DNA of 40,554 nt from Acidobacteriota bacterium (GCA_016934295.1 JAFGTD010000014.1:1-40554), one strand, 5' to 3'. Shown: positions 8,029 through 16,943, numbered from the stretch's first letter. Notes: generated from the letters alone by a model not told the origin. A program made the numbers and translations.

Positions 8029-8274
8029 GTGGGAGACTCCGATCGAGGCGATGTTAAGATTTCCGAGCACCATTGCAAGGGATGCGGATTGTGCATCGAA
8101 GCCTGTCCTGCCAAGGTATTGGCCCAGGGCGGTTCGTTAAACCGCCAGGGATATTACGCGGCAGTCTATCAAGGTTCCGGTTGTACGGGATGCGGAATCT
8201 GTTTTTACGTCTGTCCGGAGCCCGGTGCGATCACGGTCCTGATAAATAAAGCCAAAAAGAAGCCGGCTGCTTAG
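8029..8274 (+). CDS. korD: 2-oxoacid:ferredoxin oxidoreductase delta subunit (ferredoxin-like)
   Basis: An 81-residue two-cluster ferredoxin with [16 protein letters not shown] and [17 protein letters not shown], each a CxxCxxCxxxCP motif for one [4Fe-4S] cluster. This is the usual electron-transfer delta subunit of 2-oxoglutarate or 2-oxoisovalerate:ferredoxin oxidoreductases, and korA and a korB-korC fusion follow on the same strand. GTG 8029 is chosen because GGAGGAG lies at 8019-8025 and the product then starts directly before the first cluster; a longer version from 7990 has no support. The gap to korA is 362 bases, long for one operon, and is occupied by a family B repeat. Confidence 0.85.
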   Translation: MGDSDRGDVKISEHHCKGCGLCIEACPAKVLAQGGSLNRQGYYAAVYQGSGCTGCGICFYVCPEPGAITVLINKAKKKPAA

Positions 8275-8337
8275 GCCAATAAGGAGTGGTACGCTATATT
8301 CCGACAAGTGAGAAATTCCAAGGATTCTGGATTCTTC

Positions 8338-8532
8338 TGCTGACTTTTGACCTGTGACTTTTTTCGAAGCGAAAAGCAGGGCCGGGAATCCATCGGCGTC
8401 GGTGTCGGAATCGGGATCGAGCTTTTAAAACCGATTCCGATACCGACTCCGATACCGACCCCGAAAACACACCCGGAGTTACAGAATATTCAATCCGGCG
8501 TTGCCGGAGGCAGGGCTGACTCCTGGCTTCTT
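8338..8532. repeat. Family B intergenic element, copy 1 (inside the kor operon)
   Basis: The element starts with heptamer-like TGACTTTTGACCTGTGACTT and a conserved TTTTTTCGAAGCGAAAAGC hairpin. A hexamer-periodic stem follows at about 8395-8466, with the left arm built on TCGGNN units and the right arm on CCGANN units around GAGCTTTTAAAA. It ends with ACCCGGAGTTACAG and CCGGAGGCAGGGCTGACTCC. The copy at 32980 has the same parts in the same order. Confidence 0.8.
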
Positions 8533-8636
8533 CGAATCCCCGCGCGTAGAAGGACGGAGCGAACTCAATTAATCACAAAAGCAGGCGGGGATTTCAAGGA
8601 GCGACGGCCCCTTGGTAAAGATTTTGGAGGCGGTTG

Positions 8637-9701
8637 ATGCGCCAGTTACTCAAAGGAAACCACGCTGTTGTGAGGGGAGCGATTGCCGCCGGCTGCAAGG
8701 CCTATTTTGGCTACCCCATTACGCCTGCCAGTGAAATTGCCGAATCAGCGTCGATGCTGTTTCCGGAATCCGGAGGCGTCTTTATCCCGGCGGAGAGCGA
8801 AATCGGTTCTATCCAGATGCTGTTCGGCGCGGCTTCGGCCGGTGTGCGCGCCATGACGGCATCGTCAGGCCCGGGAATCAGCCTGATGCAGGAAGGCATT
8901 TCCTACATGGCGGGGGCCGAACTGCCCGGTTTGATTGTAAATATCATGCGCGCCGGACCGGGGCTCGGCAATCTCGGTGTGGAGCAGGGCGATTATTTCC
9001 AGGCGGTCAAGGGGGGCGGACACGGCAATTACCGCACGCCCGTGTTTGCGCCCAACAGCGTCCAGGAAATGTGCGACCTGACAATGCATGCCTTCGATGT
9101 GGCGGACCGGTATCGCAACCCCGTTGTCGTCATGGCAGACGGCGCCCTGGGGCAGATGATGGAGCCTGTAGAGATTCCGCAGACGGCACCGGAAGAACCC
9201 GACAAACCCTGGGCGATCAGGGGCGATGCCGCCACCCGCAAAAACCTCATTACGTCCATTTTCCTTGAGCATCATGTTCAGGAAGCGCTCATTACAAAGC
9301 TGGAAGACAAGTATCGGGAAATGGAAGAGAAAGAGGTGAAGTGGGAGGAGTTTCAAACGGAAGACTTCGATATCATAATAATAGCCTACGGCATCTGCAG
9401 CCGCATAGCGCGCGAAGCCGTGGAGATGGCGCGAGCCGAAGGCATGCGGATCGGACTGCTCCGCCCGATCAGCCTCTTCCCGTTCCCTTCCAAACGAATC
9501 CGGCAGCTGGCCGGCAAAGCCTATTCCATCCTGGTGTTTGAACTCAGCAGCGGGAAAATGGTCGAAGACGTCCGCCTGGCGGTAAACGGAATTACTCCGG
9601 TGGAGCTTCTCAGGCGCACCGGCGGCATGATGCCGACTTCGGAAGAAATTGTTACGGTCCTGAAAACGATGGAGAGAGAGTGTGTGGGAAATAAAGCATA
9701 G
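8637..9701 (+). CDS. korA: 2-oxoacid:ferredoxin oxidoreductase alpha subunit
   Basis: A 354-residue alpha subunit that combines with KorB, KorC and KorD to convert a 2-oxoacid and CoA into acyl-CoA, CO2 and reduced ferredoxin in the cytoplasm. The pyrimidine-binding domain starts at once (KGNHAVVRGAIAAGCKAYFGYPITPASEIAE), with the family's PAESEIGSIQMLFGAASAGVRAMTASSGPGISLM block near residues 45-85. Domain II (DIIIIAYGICSRIAREAV, then LLRPISLFPFP) lies near 240-300. Length and motifs fit VorB/KorA. Whether the substrate is 2-oxoglutarate or branched-chain oxoacids cannot be fixed from motifs. ATG 8637 follows GGAGG at 8626-8630. Its end overlaps korB-korC by 20 bases, so translation is probably coupled. 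Confidence 0.9.
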   Translation: MRQLLKGNHAVVRGAIAAGCKAYFGYPITPASEIAESASMLFPESGGVFIPAESEIGSIQMLFGAASAGVRAMTASSGPGISLMQEGISYMAGAELPGLIVNIMRAGPGLGNLGVEQGDYFQAVKGGGHGNYRTPVFAPNSVQEMCDLTMHAFDVADRYRNPVVVMADGALGQMMEPVEIPQTAPEEPDKPWAIRGDAATRKNLITSIFLEHHVQEALITKLEDKYREMEEKEVKWEEFQTEDFDIIIIAYGICSRIAREAVEMARAEGMRIGLLRPISLFPFPSKRIRQLAGKAYSILVFELSSGKMVEDVRLAVNGITPVELLRRTGGMMPTSEEIVTVLKTMERECVGNKA

Positions 9702-11127
9702 CAAGCCGGCGACCTTTTACGACAGGTTCGAAAGAAAAAGCGGCGACACGGAGATTACGCACTATTGCCCGGGTTGCGGCCACGGGGTTCTGCATAAATT
9801 GGTGGCGGAAGCCATCGACGATTTCGGCATTCAGGACAGGGCCATTCTGGTAGGATGCGTCGGATGCTCCATCTTCATGTATTACTACATGGATGTCGGC
9901 AATATTTCCTCCTCCCACGGACGCGCTCCCGCCGTGGCGACGGGCGTGAAGCGGGCCCGGCCGGAAGCGATTGTATTCTGCTACCAGGGAGACGGGGACC
10001 TGGCCGCGATCGGCGGCAATGAAATCCTGCACGCCGCCAACCGGGGAGAGCCGATTACGGTTTTCTTCGTCAACAACGGCATTTACGGCATGACCGGCGG
10101 ACAGATGGCGCCGACAACGCCTCTCGGGCAGAAGACAACGACGTCTCCGCGGGGACGGACGGCCCAGGTCGAAGGCCCGCCTATACGCATGTGCGAACTC
10201 CTGTCCACCCTTGACGGTCCCGCGTATATCGAGCGCGTTGCATTGACCGATGCCAAGCACCATATGCGGGCCAGAAAAGCCGTTCGAAAAGCCCTGAAGA
10301 ATCAGATGGAAGGACGCGGGTTCTCTTTTATCGAAGTTCTTTCAGCCTGCCCCAGCAACTGGAAAGTATCGCCGAAGGATGCGATCCAATGGGTGGAAAA
10401 AAACATGGTCCCGATTTTCCCGCTGCAGGTTTTCCGGGATGAGGACAAACACGGCGCCACCCCGCTTTGCTTACGACACGGAACATCACCGGAAAGGAAG
10501 ATTCCGGCGGGGCCGAAAATTCAGGAATCCGCTGTCCGGGGCGCCATCGCAGGCGGGGAACTGGGCGAAGTCTCAATGAAACTGGCCGGTTTCGGCGGGC
10601 AGGGCGTTTTGTTTTCGGGACTGGCGCTGGCGGAAGCGGCCTTGCGCGAGGGCCTGCAGGTCTCCTGGATCCCGTCCTACGGCCCCGAAATGCGGGGAGG
10701 CACCGCAAACTGCCATGTCCGGATATCGAAGAGTCCCATCGCCTCGCCGCTTATCAACCGTCCGTCGAGCCTTATGGTTTTCAACCAGCCTTCCCTGGAA
10801 AAGTTTGCCGATCAGGTTCTGCCGGGCGGTCTGCTGCTGGCAAATTCTTCGATGGTAACCGATATACCGGATTTGCCCGATATTCAGATTGTCCGTGTCC
10901 CGGCCTATGAAGCCGCCAGGGATCTCGGGAATGTCAAGGCGGCCAATATGATCATGCTGGGGGCATATCTGGAGATCACCCGGGCGGTGGCGCAGGAGGC
11001 CATTCTGGCCGCCTTTACGGACAATGGAATGCGGCCTAACCTGTTGAAAGCCAACGTAGCGGCGCTCGAAGCCGGCCGGCGTATTGTGAGCGGAACCCGG
11101 CTGCAAAACCCGCAGCTACGGCTGTAA
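9682..11127 (+). CDS. 2-oxoacid:ferredoxin oxidoreductase, beta-gamma fusion
   Basis: One 481-residue chain carrying both remaining Kor subunits. Residues 1-280 are the TPP-binding beta subunit: HYCPGCGHGVLHKL, then GCVGCSIFMYYYMD, GDGDLAAIGGNEILHAANR and NNGIYGMTGGQMAPTTPLG. Residues about 295-475 are the gamma subunit (GFGGQGVLFSGLALAEAALREGLQVSWIPSYGPEMRGGTANCHVRIS). The linker is about 20 residues. In many bacteria these are separate genes (korB, korC). The GTG start at 9682 lies inside the korA end. The last codons and the stop sit in the first unit of a 21-base tandem repeat. Function is as for korA; confidence in family and fusion is high. Confidence 0.9.
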   Translation: MWEIKHSKPATFYDRFERKSGDTEITHYCPGCGHGVLHKLVAEAIDDFGIQDRAILVGCVGCSIFMYYYMDVGNISSSHGRAPAVATGVKRARPEAIVFCYQGDGDLAAIGGNEILHAANRGEPITVFFVNNGIYGMTGGQMAPTTPLGQKTTTSPRGRTAQVEGPPIRMCELLSTLDGPAYIERVALTDAKHHMRARKAVRKALKNQMEGRGFSFIEVLSACPSNWKVSPKDAIQWVEKNMVPIFPLQVFRDEDKHGATPLCLRHGTSPERKIPAGPKIQESAVRGAIAGGELGEVSMKLAGFGGQGVLFSGLALAEAALREGLQVSWIPSYGPEMRGGTANCHVRISKSPIASPLINRPSSLMVFNQPSLEKFADQVLPGGLLLANSSMVTDIPDLPDIQIVRVPAYEAARDLGNVKAANMIMLGAYLEITRAVAQEAILAAFTDNGMRPNLLKANVAALEAGRRIVSGTRLQNPQLRL

Positions 11128-11154
11128 AAACCACAGCTACGGCTGTAAAAACCA
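11113..11154. repeat. 21-base perfect tandem repeat overlapping the korB-korC stop
   Basis: Two perfect units of 21 bases (11113-11133 and 11134-11154), each starting CAGCTACGGCTG, an imperfect palindrome, and ending TAAAAACCA. The stop codon of the fusion is in unit 1, so unit 2 would re-create the same ending. A decayed third unit (TAGCTATG) follows. Confidence 0.85.
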
Positions 11155-11534
11155 TAGCTATGTTTGGAAAATTCGGGATCCTGATCGTTTCAGGCATTCC
11201 GGTGCATGAATATTGAAGGGATTTTTCATGCAGGCAATTGCAGGGGTAAGAATTTAAATAGGCTCTAGTCATATATCGGCAATTGCACTAGAATAAATGC
11301 GGGAAAATACGATCAGAGGGTGTGCGCGCATTTGGATTTTTAGTGGAGATTGTTGGGAATAAACGACATAGCCTGTATTTCTCGCGGGCCCGACCCGGTC
11401 CTGTACATTTGATGGCCGTGCCGGGTATTGTTAGTAGCTATAATATGATATTGCGAACAGTTAAGTAGAAATGAAGATGAACGGCCGTTAATTGAATAAC
11501 CTTCCGGGCTGGAAACTTCCTACTTTTCCTCTTT
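11155..11534. other. Intergenic region before nifJ
   Basis: About 380 bases with no credible gene. It is AT-rich from 11240 onward and presumably carries the nifJ promoter, but I cannot point to a convincing -35/-10 pair. No strong ribosome site precedes nifJ either. Confidence 0.5.
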
Positions 11535-11546
11535 ATGGTGCGAAAA

Positions 11547-14500
11547 ATGACAAGAAAAATGGTTACCATCGATGGTAACGAAGCGGCTGCCTACGTAGCT
11601 TACAACGTGAACGAGGTCATTGCGATCTATCCGATCACTCCTTCCTCCCCGATGGGAGAGTGGGCGGATGCCTGGGCCGCGGACAATGTTGAGAATATCT
11701 GGGGAATGGTTCCGTCGGTGACGGAAATGCAGAGCGAGGGCGGCGCCGCCGGCACCGTGCACGGCGCCCTGCAGACGGGAGCGCTGACGACGACCTTCAC
11801 CGCGTCGCAGGGGCTACTGCTGATGGTTCCCAACATGTTCAAAATTGCAGGGGAACTGACCTCGGCGGTATTTCATGTCTCCGCCAGAACCGTTGCCACG
11901 CATGCCCTGTCCATTTTCGGCGACCACAGCGATATCATGGCGGTCCGCTCAACCGGCTGGGGGCTTCTGGCCTCGAACTCGATTCAGGAAATCATGGACT
12001 TTGCCCTGATCGCCCAGGCAGCCTCCCTCGAATCACGCGTGCCGTTTGTCCACTTCTTCGACGGATTCCGAAGTTCGCACGAAGTCATGAAGATCGAGCA
12101 GCTGACTCTCGATGACATGCGGAAAATGATTGACGACGATCTGGTCCGCGCGCATCGGATGCGGCGGCTGTCCCCGGACAACCCTATCCTTCGAGGCACG
12201 GCCCAGAACCCGGATGTCTTTTTCCAGGCCCGGGAAGCCTGCAATCCCTATTACCTGGCAACGCCGGGAATTGTCCAGAAAGCCATGGATAAATTCGCCT
12301 CCATCGTGGGAAGGCAGTATCACCTCTTCGATTATGTAGGGGCCCCGGATGCCGAGCGTGTCATCCTTATTATGGGTTCCGGCGCGGAAACGACTCAGGA
12401 AACGACCGAGCACCTTATGGCGCGCGGAGAAAAAGTCGGGCTTTTGAAGGTCCGCCTCTTCCGTCCTTTCTCGGGAAAGGATCTCATTCAGGCTCTTCCG
12501 ACTACCACCCGGACCATTGCGGTTCTCGATCGGACCAAGGAACCGGGGGCTTCCGGTGAACCTCTGTACAAGGATGTCATGACCGCTGTCGGAGAATCCT
12601 TCTCCTCCGGAACTCTGCCTTTCAAGGGATTTCCAAAGATTATCGGCGGCCGCTACGGGCTTTCCTCCAAGGAATTTACGCCTCCCATGATCAACGGAAT
12701 TTACGAGGAGATGAAAAAGGAAACGCCCAAGAATTATTTCACCGTGGGAATTACGGATGACGTTACGAACAGCTCGATTGAGTACGATCCCGATTTCTCG
12801 CTCGACAGCGATATATCCCGCTGCCTTTTCTACGGTTTGGGTGCGGATGGGACCGTAGGTGCGAACAAAAACTCCATTAAAATTATCGGGGAGGACACAC
12901 CAAATTACGCCCAGGGATACTTTAACTACGATTCCCGCAAGTCAGGCGCGGTAACGGTGTCGCACCTGCGTTTCGGGGAAAAACCGATACAATCCATTTA
13001 CCTGATTGACCGGGCCAACTTCGTCGCATGCCACCAGTTCGTGTTCCTTGAAAAGTACGACATGCTGAAGGACGCGGTTGAAGGCGCCACGTTCCTTTTA
13101 AACAGCCCGTACGGACCCGAAGAAGTCTGGGACAAGATCCCGGTCAACGTTCAGGAGCAGATCATCCGGAAGAAGATCCGTTTCTATGTAATCGACGGGT
13201 ATAAAGTGGCCAAGATGACCGGTATGGGTGCACGGGTTAACACGATCATGCAGACCTGCTTCTTCGCCATTTCCGGCATCCTGCCCAGGGATGAAGCCAT
13301 CGCGTCGATTAAAGATGCCATCAAGAAGACATACGGCGCGAAGGGAGAGGAGATCGTCAAGAAGAACTACGAAGCTGTGGAGCAGACCCTGGCCAACCTT
13401 TTCGAGGTGAAAGTGCCCGGGAAAGCGGACAGCAAAATCAAAATGCCTCCGGTGGTTTCCTCCAAAGCGCCCGAATTCGTCAAGAATTTCACCGCGCGTA
13501 TCCTGGCCAGCGAAGGGGACCTGCTTCCGGTCAGCGCCTTCCCCGTAGACGGGACTTTCCCGACGGGAACATCCCAGTGGGAGAAACGCAGCATTGCGCT
13601 GGAGATTCCTTCCTGGGATCCCGATACATGCATCCAGTGCGGCAAATGCTCCATCTCCTGCCCGCATGCCGCCATTCGCATCAAGGCGTATGACGAAAAG
13701 CTTGTTAAGAAAGCGCCGCCGAGCTTCAAGTGGATGAAGGCCAAGGGCAAAGATTTCGCGCCGAACATGAATTACACCATTCAGGTCGCCCCGGAAGACT
13801 GCACCGGATGCGGCGTATGCGTCGAGAATTGCCCGGCCAGGAATAAAAGGCAATCCAAGCTCAAAGCGATCAACATGGTGCCGCAGCCGCCTATCCGGGA
13901 GCGGGAGCGGAAGAATTATGAATTCTTCCTCGATCTGCCGGAATATGACCGCCGCCTGGTGCGCAGGACCAGCGTCAAGACCAACCAGTTGCTGCAGCCG
14001 CTGTTCGAATACTCCGGGGCCTGCTCGGGATGCGGGGAAACGCCGTATATCAAACTGTTGACGCAGCTGTTCGGAGACCGGACGGTTGCCGCAAATGCAA
14101 CCGGGTGTTCTTCCATATACGGCGGGAATCTGCCGACGACGCCCTACGCTTTCAACAAGGAGGGCCGGGGACCTTCCTGGAGCAACTCCCTGTTTGAGGA
14201 TAATGCCGAATTCGGTTTGGGATTCCGTTTGACCATCGACAAGCACACCCAGGTAGCGCGGGATCTCGTAAAGAAAATGGCTCCCGAAATCGGCGACGAT
14301 CTGGTTAAGGAACTCCTGAACGCAGACACGTCCGACGAGTCCGGAATTTACGATCAGAGGGAAAGGGTGAAAGCGCTCAGAGACCGTTTGAACGGAAGCG
14401 GATCCCAGGATGCAAAGAATCTGCACAGCCTCGCCGATTATCTTGTGCCCAAGAGCGTCTGGATCATTGGGGGAGACGGATGGGCTTATGACATCGGCTA

Positions 14501-15113
14501 TGGCGGCCTGGATCATGTCCTGGCCTCAGGGAGGAACGTCAATGTCCTGGTTCTGGATACCGAGGTTTACTCCAATACCGGCGGCCAGATGTCCAAGTCC
14601 ACGCCGCGGGCCGCGGTCGCAAAGTTTGCCGCCGCGGGGAAGCCCCTGTCCAAGAAAGACCTCGGGCTTCACGCAATCAACTACGGGAACGTTTACGTTG
14701 CCAGCGTAGCCCTGGGAGCGAATGACGCGCATACGATCAAGGCATTCCTGGAGGCGGAGTCTTATAACGGGCCTTCGATCATCATCGCATACAGCACGTG
14801 CATCGCCCATGGCGTCGACATGAGAAAGAGCATGCAGCAGCAGAAGTTGGCTGTCGACAGCGGGCACTGGCTCCTGTATCGATACGATCCGCGCCTTGCC
14901 GATTCGGGCAAGAATCCTCTTACGCTGGATTCCGGGAAGCCGTCTATTCCGGTGAAGGACTATATCTATTCCGAAACCCGGTACAAGACGCTGACCCTGA
15001 GCAAGCCCGAGGAAGCCAAACATCTTTTGAAACTGGCGCAGGGCGACGTTATTGCGCGCCAGCAGTTTTACAGGCAATTGGCGGGTCTGGAGTACGAGTC
15101 CCGGGACGCTTAA
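11547..15113 (+). CDS. nifJ: Pyruvate:ferredoxin (flavodoxin) oxidoreductase
   Basis: A complete single-chain PFOR of about 1190 residues, which converts pyruvate and CoA to acetyl-CoA, CO2 and reduced ferredoxin. Domain order is standard. The N-terminal alpha domain has AIYPITPSSPMGEWAD and the TEMQSEGGAAG loop. Domain II is near 270-340 and the gamma domain near 430-610 (YFNYDSRKSGAVTVSHLRFGEKPIQS). The inserted ferredoxin has CIQCGKCSISCPHAAI and CTGCGVCVENCPARN near 690-765. The C-terminal TPP domain has SGACSGCGETPYIKLLTQLFG, ATGCSSIYGG, GGDGWAYDIGYGGLDHVL and NTGGQMSKSTP. The start at 11547 (MTRKMVTIDGNEAA) matches where homologues begin; an in-frame ATG at 11535 adds four residues. Probably monocistronic, with a hairpin shortly after the stop. 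Confidence 0.95.
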   Translation: MTRKMVTIDGNEAAAYVAYNVNEVIAIYPITPSSPMGEWADAWAADNVENIWGMVPSVTEMQSEGGAAGTVHGALQTGALTTTFTASQGLLLMVPNMFKIAGELTSAVFHVSARTVATHALSIFGDHSDIMAVRSTGWGLLASNSIQEIMDFALIAQAASLESRVPFVHFFDGFRSSHEVMKIEQLTLDDMRKMIDDDLVRAHRMRRLSPDNPILRGTAQNPDVFFQAREACNPYYLATPGIVQKAMDKFASIVGRQYHLFDYVGAPDAERVILIMGSGAETTQETTEHLMARGEKVGLLKVRLFRPFSGKDLIQALPTTTRTIAVLDRTKEPGASGEPLYKDVMTAVGESFSSGTLPFKGFPKIIGGRYGLSSKEFTPPMINGIYEEMKKETPKNYFTVGITDDVTNSSIEYDPDFSLDSDISRCLFYGLGADGTVGANKNSIKIIGEDTPNYAQGYFNYDSRKSGAVTVSHLRFGEKPIQSIYLIDRANFVACHQFVFLEKYDMLKDAVEGATFLLNSPYGPEEVWDKIPVNVQEQIIRKKIRFYVIDGYKVAKMTGMGARVNTIMQTCFFAISGILPRDEAIASIKDAIKKTYGAKGEEIVKKNYEAVEQTLANLFEVKVPGKADSKIKMPPVVSSKAPEFVKNFTARILASEGDLLPVSAFPVDGTFPTGTSQWEKRSIALEIPSWDPDTCIQCGKCSISCPHAAIRIKAYDEKLVKKAPPSFKWMKAKGKDFAPNMNYTIQVAPEDCTGCGVCVENCPARNKRQSKLKAINMVPQPPIRERERKNYEFFLDLPEYDRRLVRRTSVKTNQLLQPLFEYSGACSGCGETPYIKLLTQLFGDRTVAANATGCSSIYGGNLPTTPYAFNKEGRGPSWSNSLFEDNAEFGLGFRLTIDKHTQVARDLVKKMAPEIGDDLVKELLNADTSDESGIYDQRERVKALRDRLNGSGSQDAKNLHSLADYLVPKSVWIIGGDGWAYDIGYGGLDHVLASGRNVNVLVLDTEVYSNTGGQMSKSTPRAAVAKFAAAGKPLSKKDLGLHAINYGNVYVASVALGANDAHTIKAFLEAESYNGPSIIIAYSTCIAHGVDMRKSMQQQKLAVDSGHWLLYRYDPRLADSGKNPLTLDSGKPSIPVKDYIYSETRYKTLTLSKPEEAKHLLKLAQGDVIARQQFYRQLAGLEYESRDA

Positions 15114-15128
15114 TTTCAGATTCGAAAG

Positions 15129-15152
15129 AACAGCCGCGTATCCGCTGTTTTT
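15129..15152 (+). terminator. Probable terminator after nifJ
   Basis: A 6-base stem (AACAGC and GCTGTT) around a 9-base loop, followed by TTTT, 15 bases after the nifJ stop. The short stem makes it moderate at best. Confidence 0.45.
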
Positions 15153-15261
15153 AGAGTGCGATGCAGCGGCTGTTGTTGTGTGAACGGCGGTTATTATTTT
15201 ATTCAGTACAGGGATGCCGTGATGAGAGCATCGGCTGTATTTTGAGATTTTGAGGTAGGGT

Positions 15262-15636
15262 ATGGCAAAGAAACTGTTTATCCCGATTGTTGCCGCTCTT
15301 CTGTTGGGCGCGTTTACATTGGCAAGTGCAATCCCGCCGGACGATACTCCGGCCGAAAAGGTCGAGAAATCACTATGTTTGGCGTGCCACGGATCGTTTG
15401 ACGCAATCGCAGCCGCGACAGCCGAATTTAAGGCGCCGAGCGGAGAGATCGGAACGCCGCACCGGTACGTTCCCCACGCCGAAAAGACGGACATACCCGA
15501 ATGTGTTGAATGCCATGTACCCCACAAAATTCCGCCTGAACCCGACGAAAAGATCATAAAACCGGAAAAGATAGACTGGTGCTATTCGAGCTGCCATCAC
15601 GCGCAGAATCTGCAGCCGTGCAGTGTGTGTCACTAG
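15262..15636 (+). CDS. Exported tetraheme c-type cytochrome
   Basis: A 124-residue protein with a signal peptide (about residues 1-23, MAKKLFIPIVAALLLGAFTLASA) and four heme-attachment motifs. Three are standard (CLACH near 38, CVECH near 82, CSVCH at the extreme C-terminus). One has an extra residue, CYSSCH near 107. Several extra His residues (TPHRYVPHAEK, HVPH, CHH) can supply distal ligands. It would act in the periplasm as a small low-potential electron carrier of the cytochrome c3/c7 or small-tetraheme type. It follows nifJ by about 150 bases, past a likely terminator, and has GAGGTAGGG upstream of the ATG. The last heme Cys-His pair is immediately followed by the stop. Confidence 0.85.
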   Translation: MAKKLFIPIVAALLLGAFTLASAIPPDDTPAEKVEKSLCLACHGSFDAIAAATAEFKAPSGEIGTPHRYVPHAEKTDIPECVECHVPHKIPPEPDEKIIKPEKIDWCYSSCHHAQNLQPCSVCH

Positions 15637-15639
15637 ATT

Positions 15640-15727
15640 GTAGGGGCGAACCTTGTGTTCGCCCTCTTTCGATTCTCCCTAAAATCCTGCCTGGAGATAA
15701 AAGGGCGAACACAAGGTTCGCCCCTAC
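15640..15727. repeat. Family A palindromic intergenic element, copy 2
   Basis: An 88-base element with a perfect 26-base terminal inverted repeat (GTAGGGGCGAACCTTGTG through TTCGCCCT). The central 36 bases differ from the other copies. It lies between the convergent ends of the tetraheme cytochrome and lhgO genes, four bases after the cytochrome stop, and may act as a terminator-like hairpin for both. Confidence 0.85.
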
Positions 15728-15737
15728 ATAAACAATT

Positions 15738-16943
15738 TTATTCGAAGTGCTTGGCCGCAAGATCGGCAATATAATTGCCGATTGCAATGGAAGCGGTCGC
15801 GGCGGGGGAAGGCGCGTTCAGGACGTTGATGGCGTTATGGGATTCGACGATTATGAAATCGTCCGCAAGCAAACCCTCCCGGGTAACGACCTGGGCCCGG
15901 ACCCCGGATCCGCCCCTGGCCAAATCCCTGTCCTGCAGCTCCGGCACCAGTTTTTGTAGCGCATTCAGAAATGCCCGACGGCTTAGGGATCGGTAGAGTT
16001 CGTAAGCCTGGATATGCCAGTAGCGCCATGCCATGGCCCAGAACCCGGGATGCGTGAACATGGCTGCCAGATCTTTCCAGCAGACATTCCCAAATCTGTA
16101 TCCTTCCCGGGCAAAAGCCAGAACCGCGTTCGGACCGGCTTCGTAGCCTCCATCGATTTTTTTGGTGAAATGGACGCCGAGAAAGGGAAATTGAGGATCT
16201 GCAACGGGATAGATCAGATTTCGGACCAGGCGGCACTCCGGTCCCAGCGTGTAATACTCTCCACGAAAGGGAAGCAGGAGTATTTCCGGATGCAGTCCCA
16301 TCATTCGGGCGACCCTGTCGGCGTGGAGGCCGGCGCAATTGATCAGGCGGCGGCATCGAATGTCCGCCCCGGCGGTTTCGAGATGATAGTCGCCGCCTGT
16401 CCCGCGGATGCCCAGAACCCGGGAAGATAGAAGGATTTCGCCTCCCGTGTTACGTATGTTCCTTGCCATTGCCGCGGCAACCTGCCCAAAATCCGTGATG
16501 GCGGTATCGGGGGAGTAGATCGCCTGGACGGCATTGGTGTGAGGTTCGATTTCCCGGGCCCGTTCGGGATCGATTAATTCGAGACCCGCGATCCCGTTGG
16601 CCCTGCCGCGCTCGTACAGATTATGGAGACGGGGGAGTTCCTCCGCCGTGGTCGCTACAATCAGCTTTCCGCAACGGTCATAGGGAACGCTGTTTTCGCG
16701 GCAGAATTCCAGCATCAGGCGGGCGCCTTCAATGCAGAGCTTCGCTTTGTAAGAGCCGGGCTTGTAATAGATGCCGGCATGAATCACCCCGCTGTTGTGG
16801 CCCGTCTGGTGATGCGCGACTTCGGATTCCTTCTCGAGGACCGTGAGGGAGTAGCGGGGAAAGCGAGCTTTCAGGGCCAGCGCTGTGGCCAGGCCTACAA
16901 TGCCCCCGCCGACGATGGCGATGTCGTAGAATTTTGTGTTCAT
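15738..16943 (-). CDS. lhgO: L-2-hydroxyglutarate oxidase (LhgO family)
   Basis: A 401-residue FAD-dependent enzyme that oxidises L-2-hydroxyglutarate to 2-oxoglutarate, usually passing electrons to the membrane quinone pool. The FAD-binding motif DIAIVGGGIVGLATALAL is at residues 7-24. The family blocks HQTGHNSGVIHAGIYYKPGSYKAKLC and YDRCGKLIVAT follow, then the inner strand CAGLHADRVARMMG. The C-terminal GGSGVRAQ and NVLNAPSPAATASIAIG close the FAD site. Length is typical. It sits opposite the tetraheme cytochrome and, by pathway, would feed 2-oxoglutarate to the Kor enzyme nearby. Other DAO-superfamily 2-hydroxyacid oxidases are possible but less likely. Confidence 0.9.
   Translation of the reverse strand: MNTKFYDIAIVGGGIVGLATALALKARFPRYSLTVLEKESEVAHHQTGHNSGVIHAGIYYKPGSYKAKLCIEGARLMLEFCRENSVPYDRCGKLIVATTAEELPRLHNLYERGRANGIAGLELIDPERAREIEPHTNAVQAIYSPDTAITDFGQVAAAMARNIRNTGGEILLSSRVLGIRGTGGDYHLETAGADIRCRRLINCAGLHADRVARMMGLHPEILLLPFRGEYYTLGPECRLVRNLIYPVADPQFPFLGVHFTKKIDGGYEAGPNAVLAFAREGYRFGNVCWKDLAAMFTHPGFWAMAWRYWHIQAYELYRSLSRRAFLNALQKLVPELQDRDLARGGSGVRAQVVTREGLLADDFIIVESHNAINVLNAPSPAATASIAIGNYIADLAAKHFE

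Noticed and set aside
13098..14516. A 472-codon open frame on the minus strand inside nifJ
   Set aside because: It lies wholly antisense to a complete PFOR with all motifs, has no recognisable domain, and its composition mirrors the opposite strand.
15640..15727. Repeats considered as CRISPR units
   Set aside because: Copies are dispersed singly over the window, are palindromic with variable centres, and have no regular spacers or cas genes.
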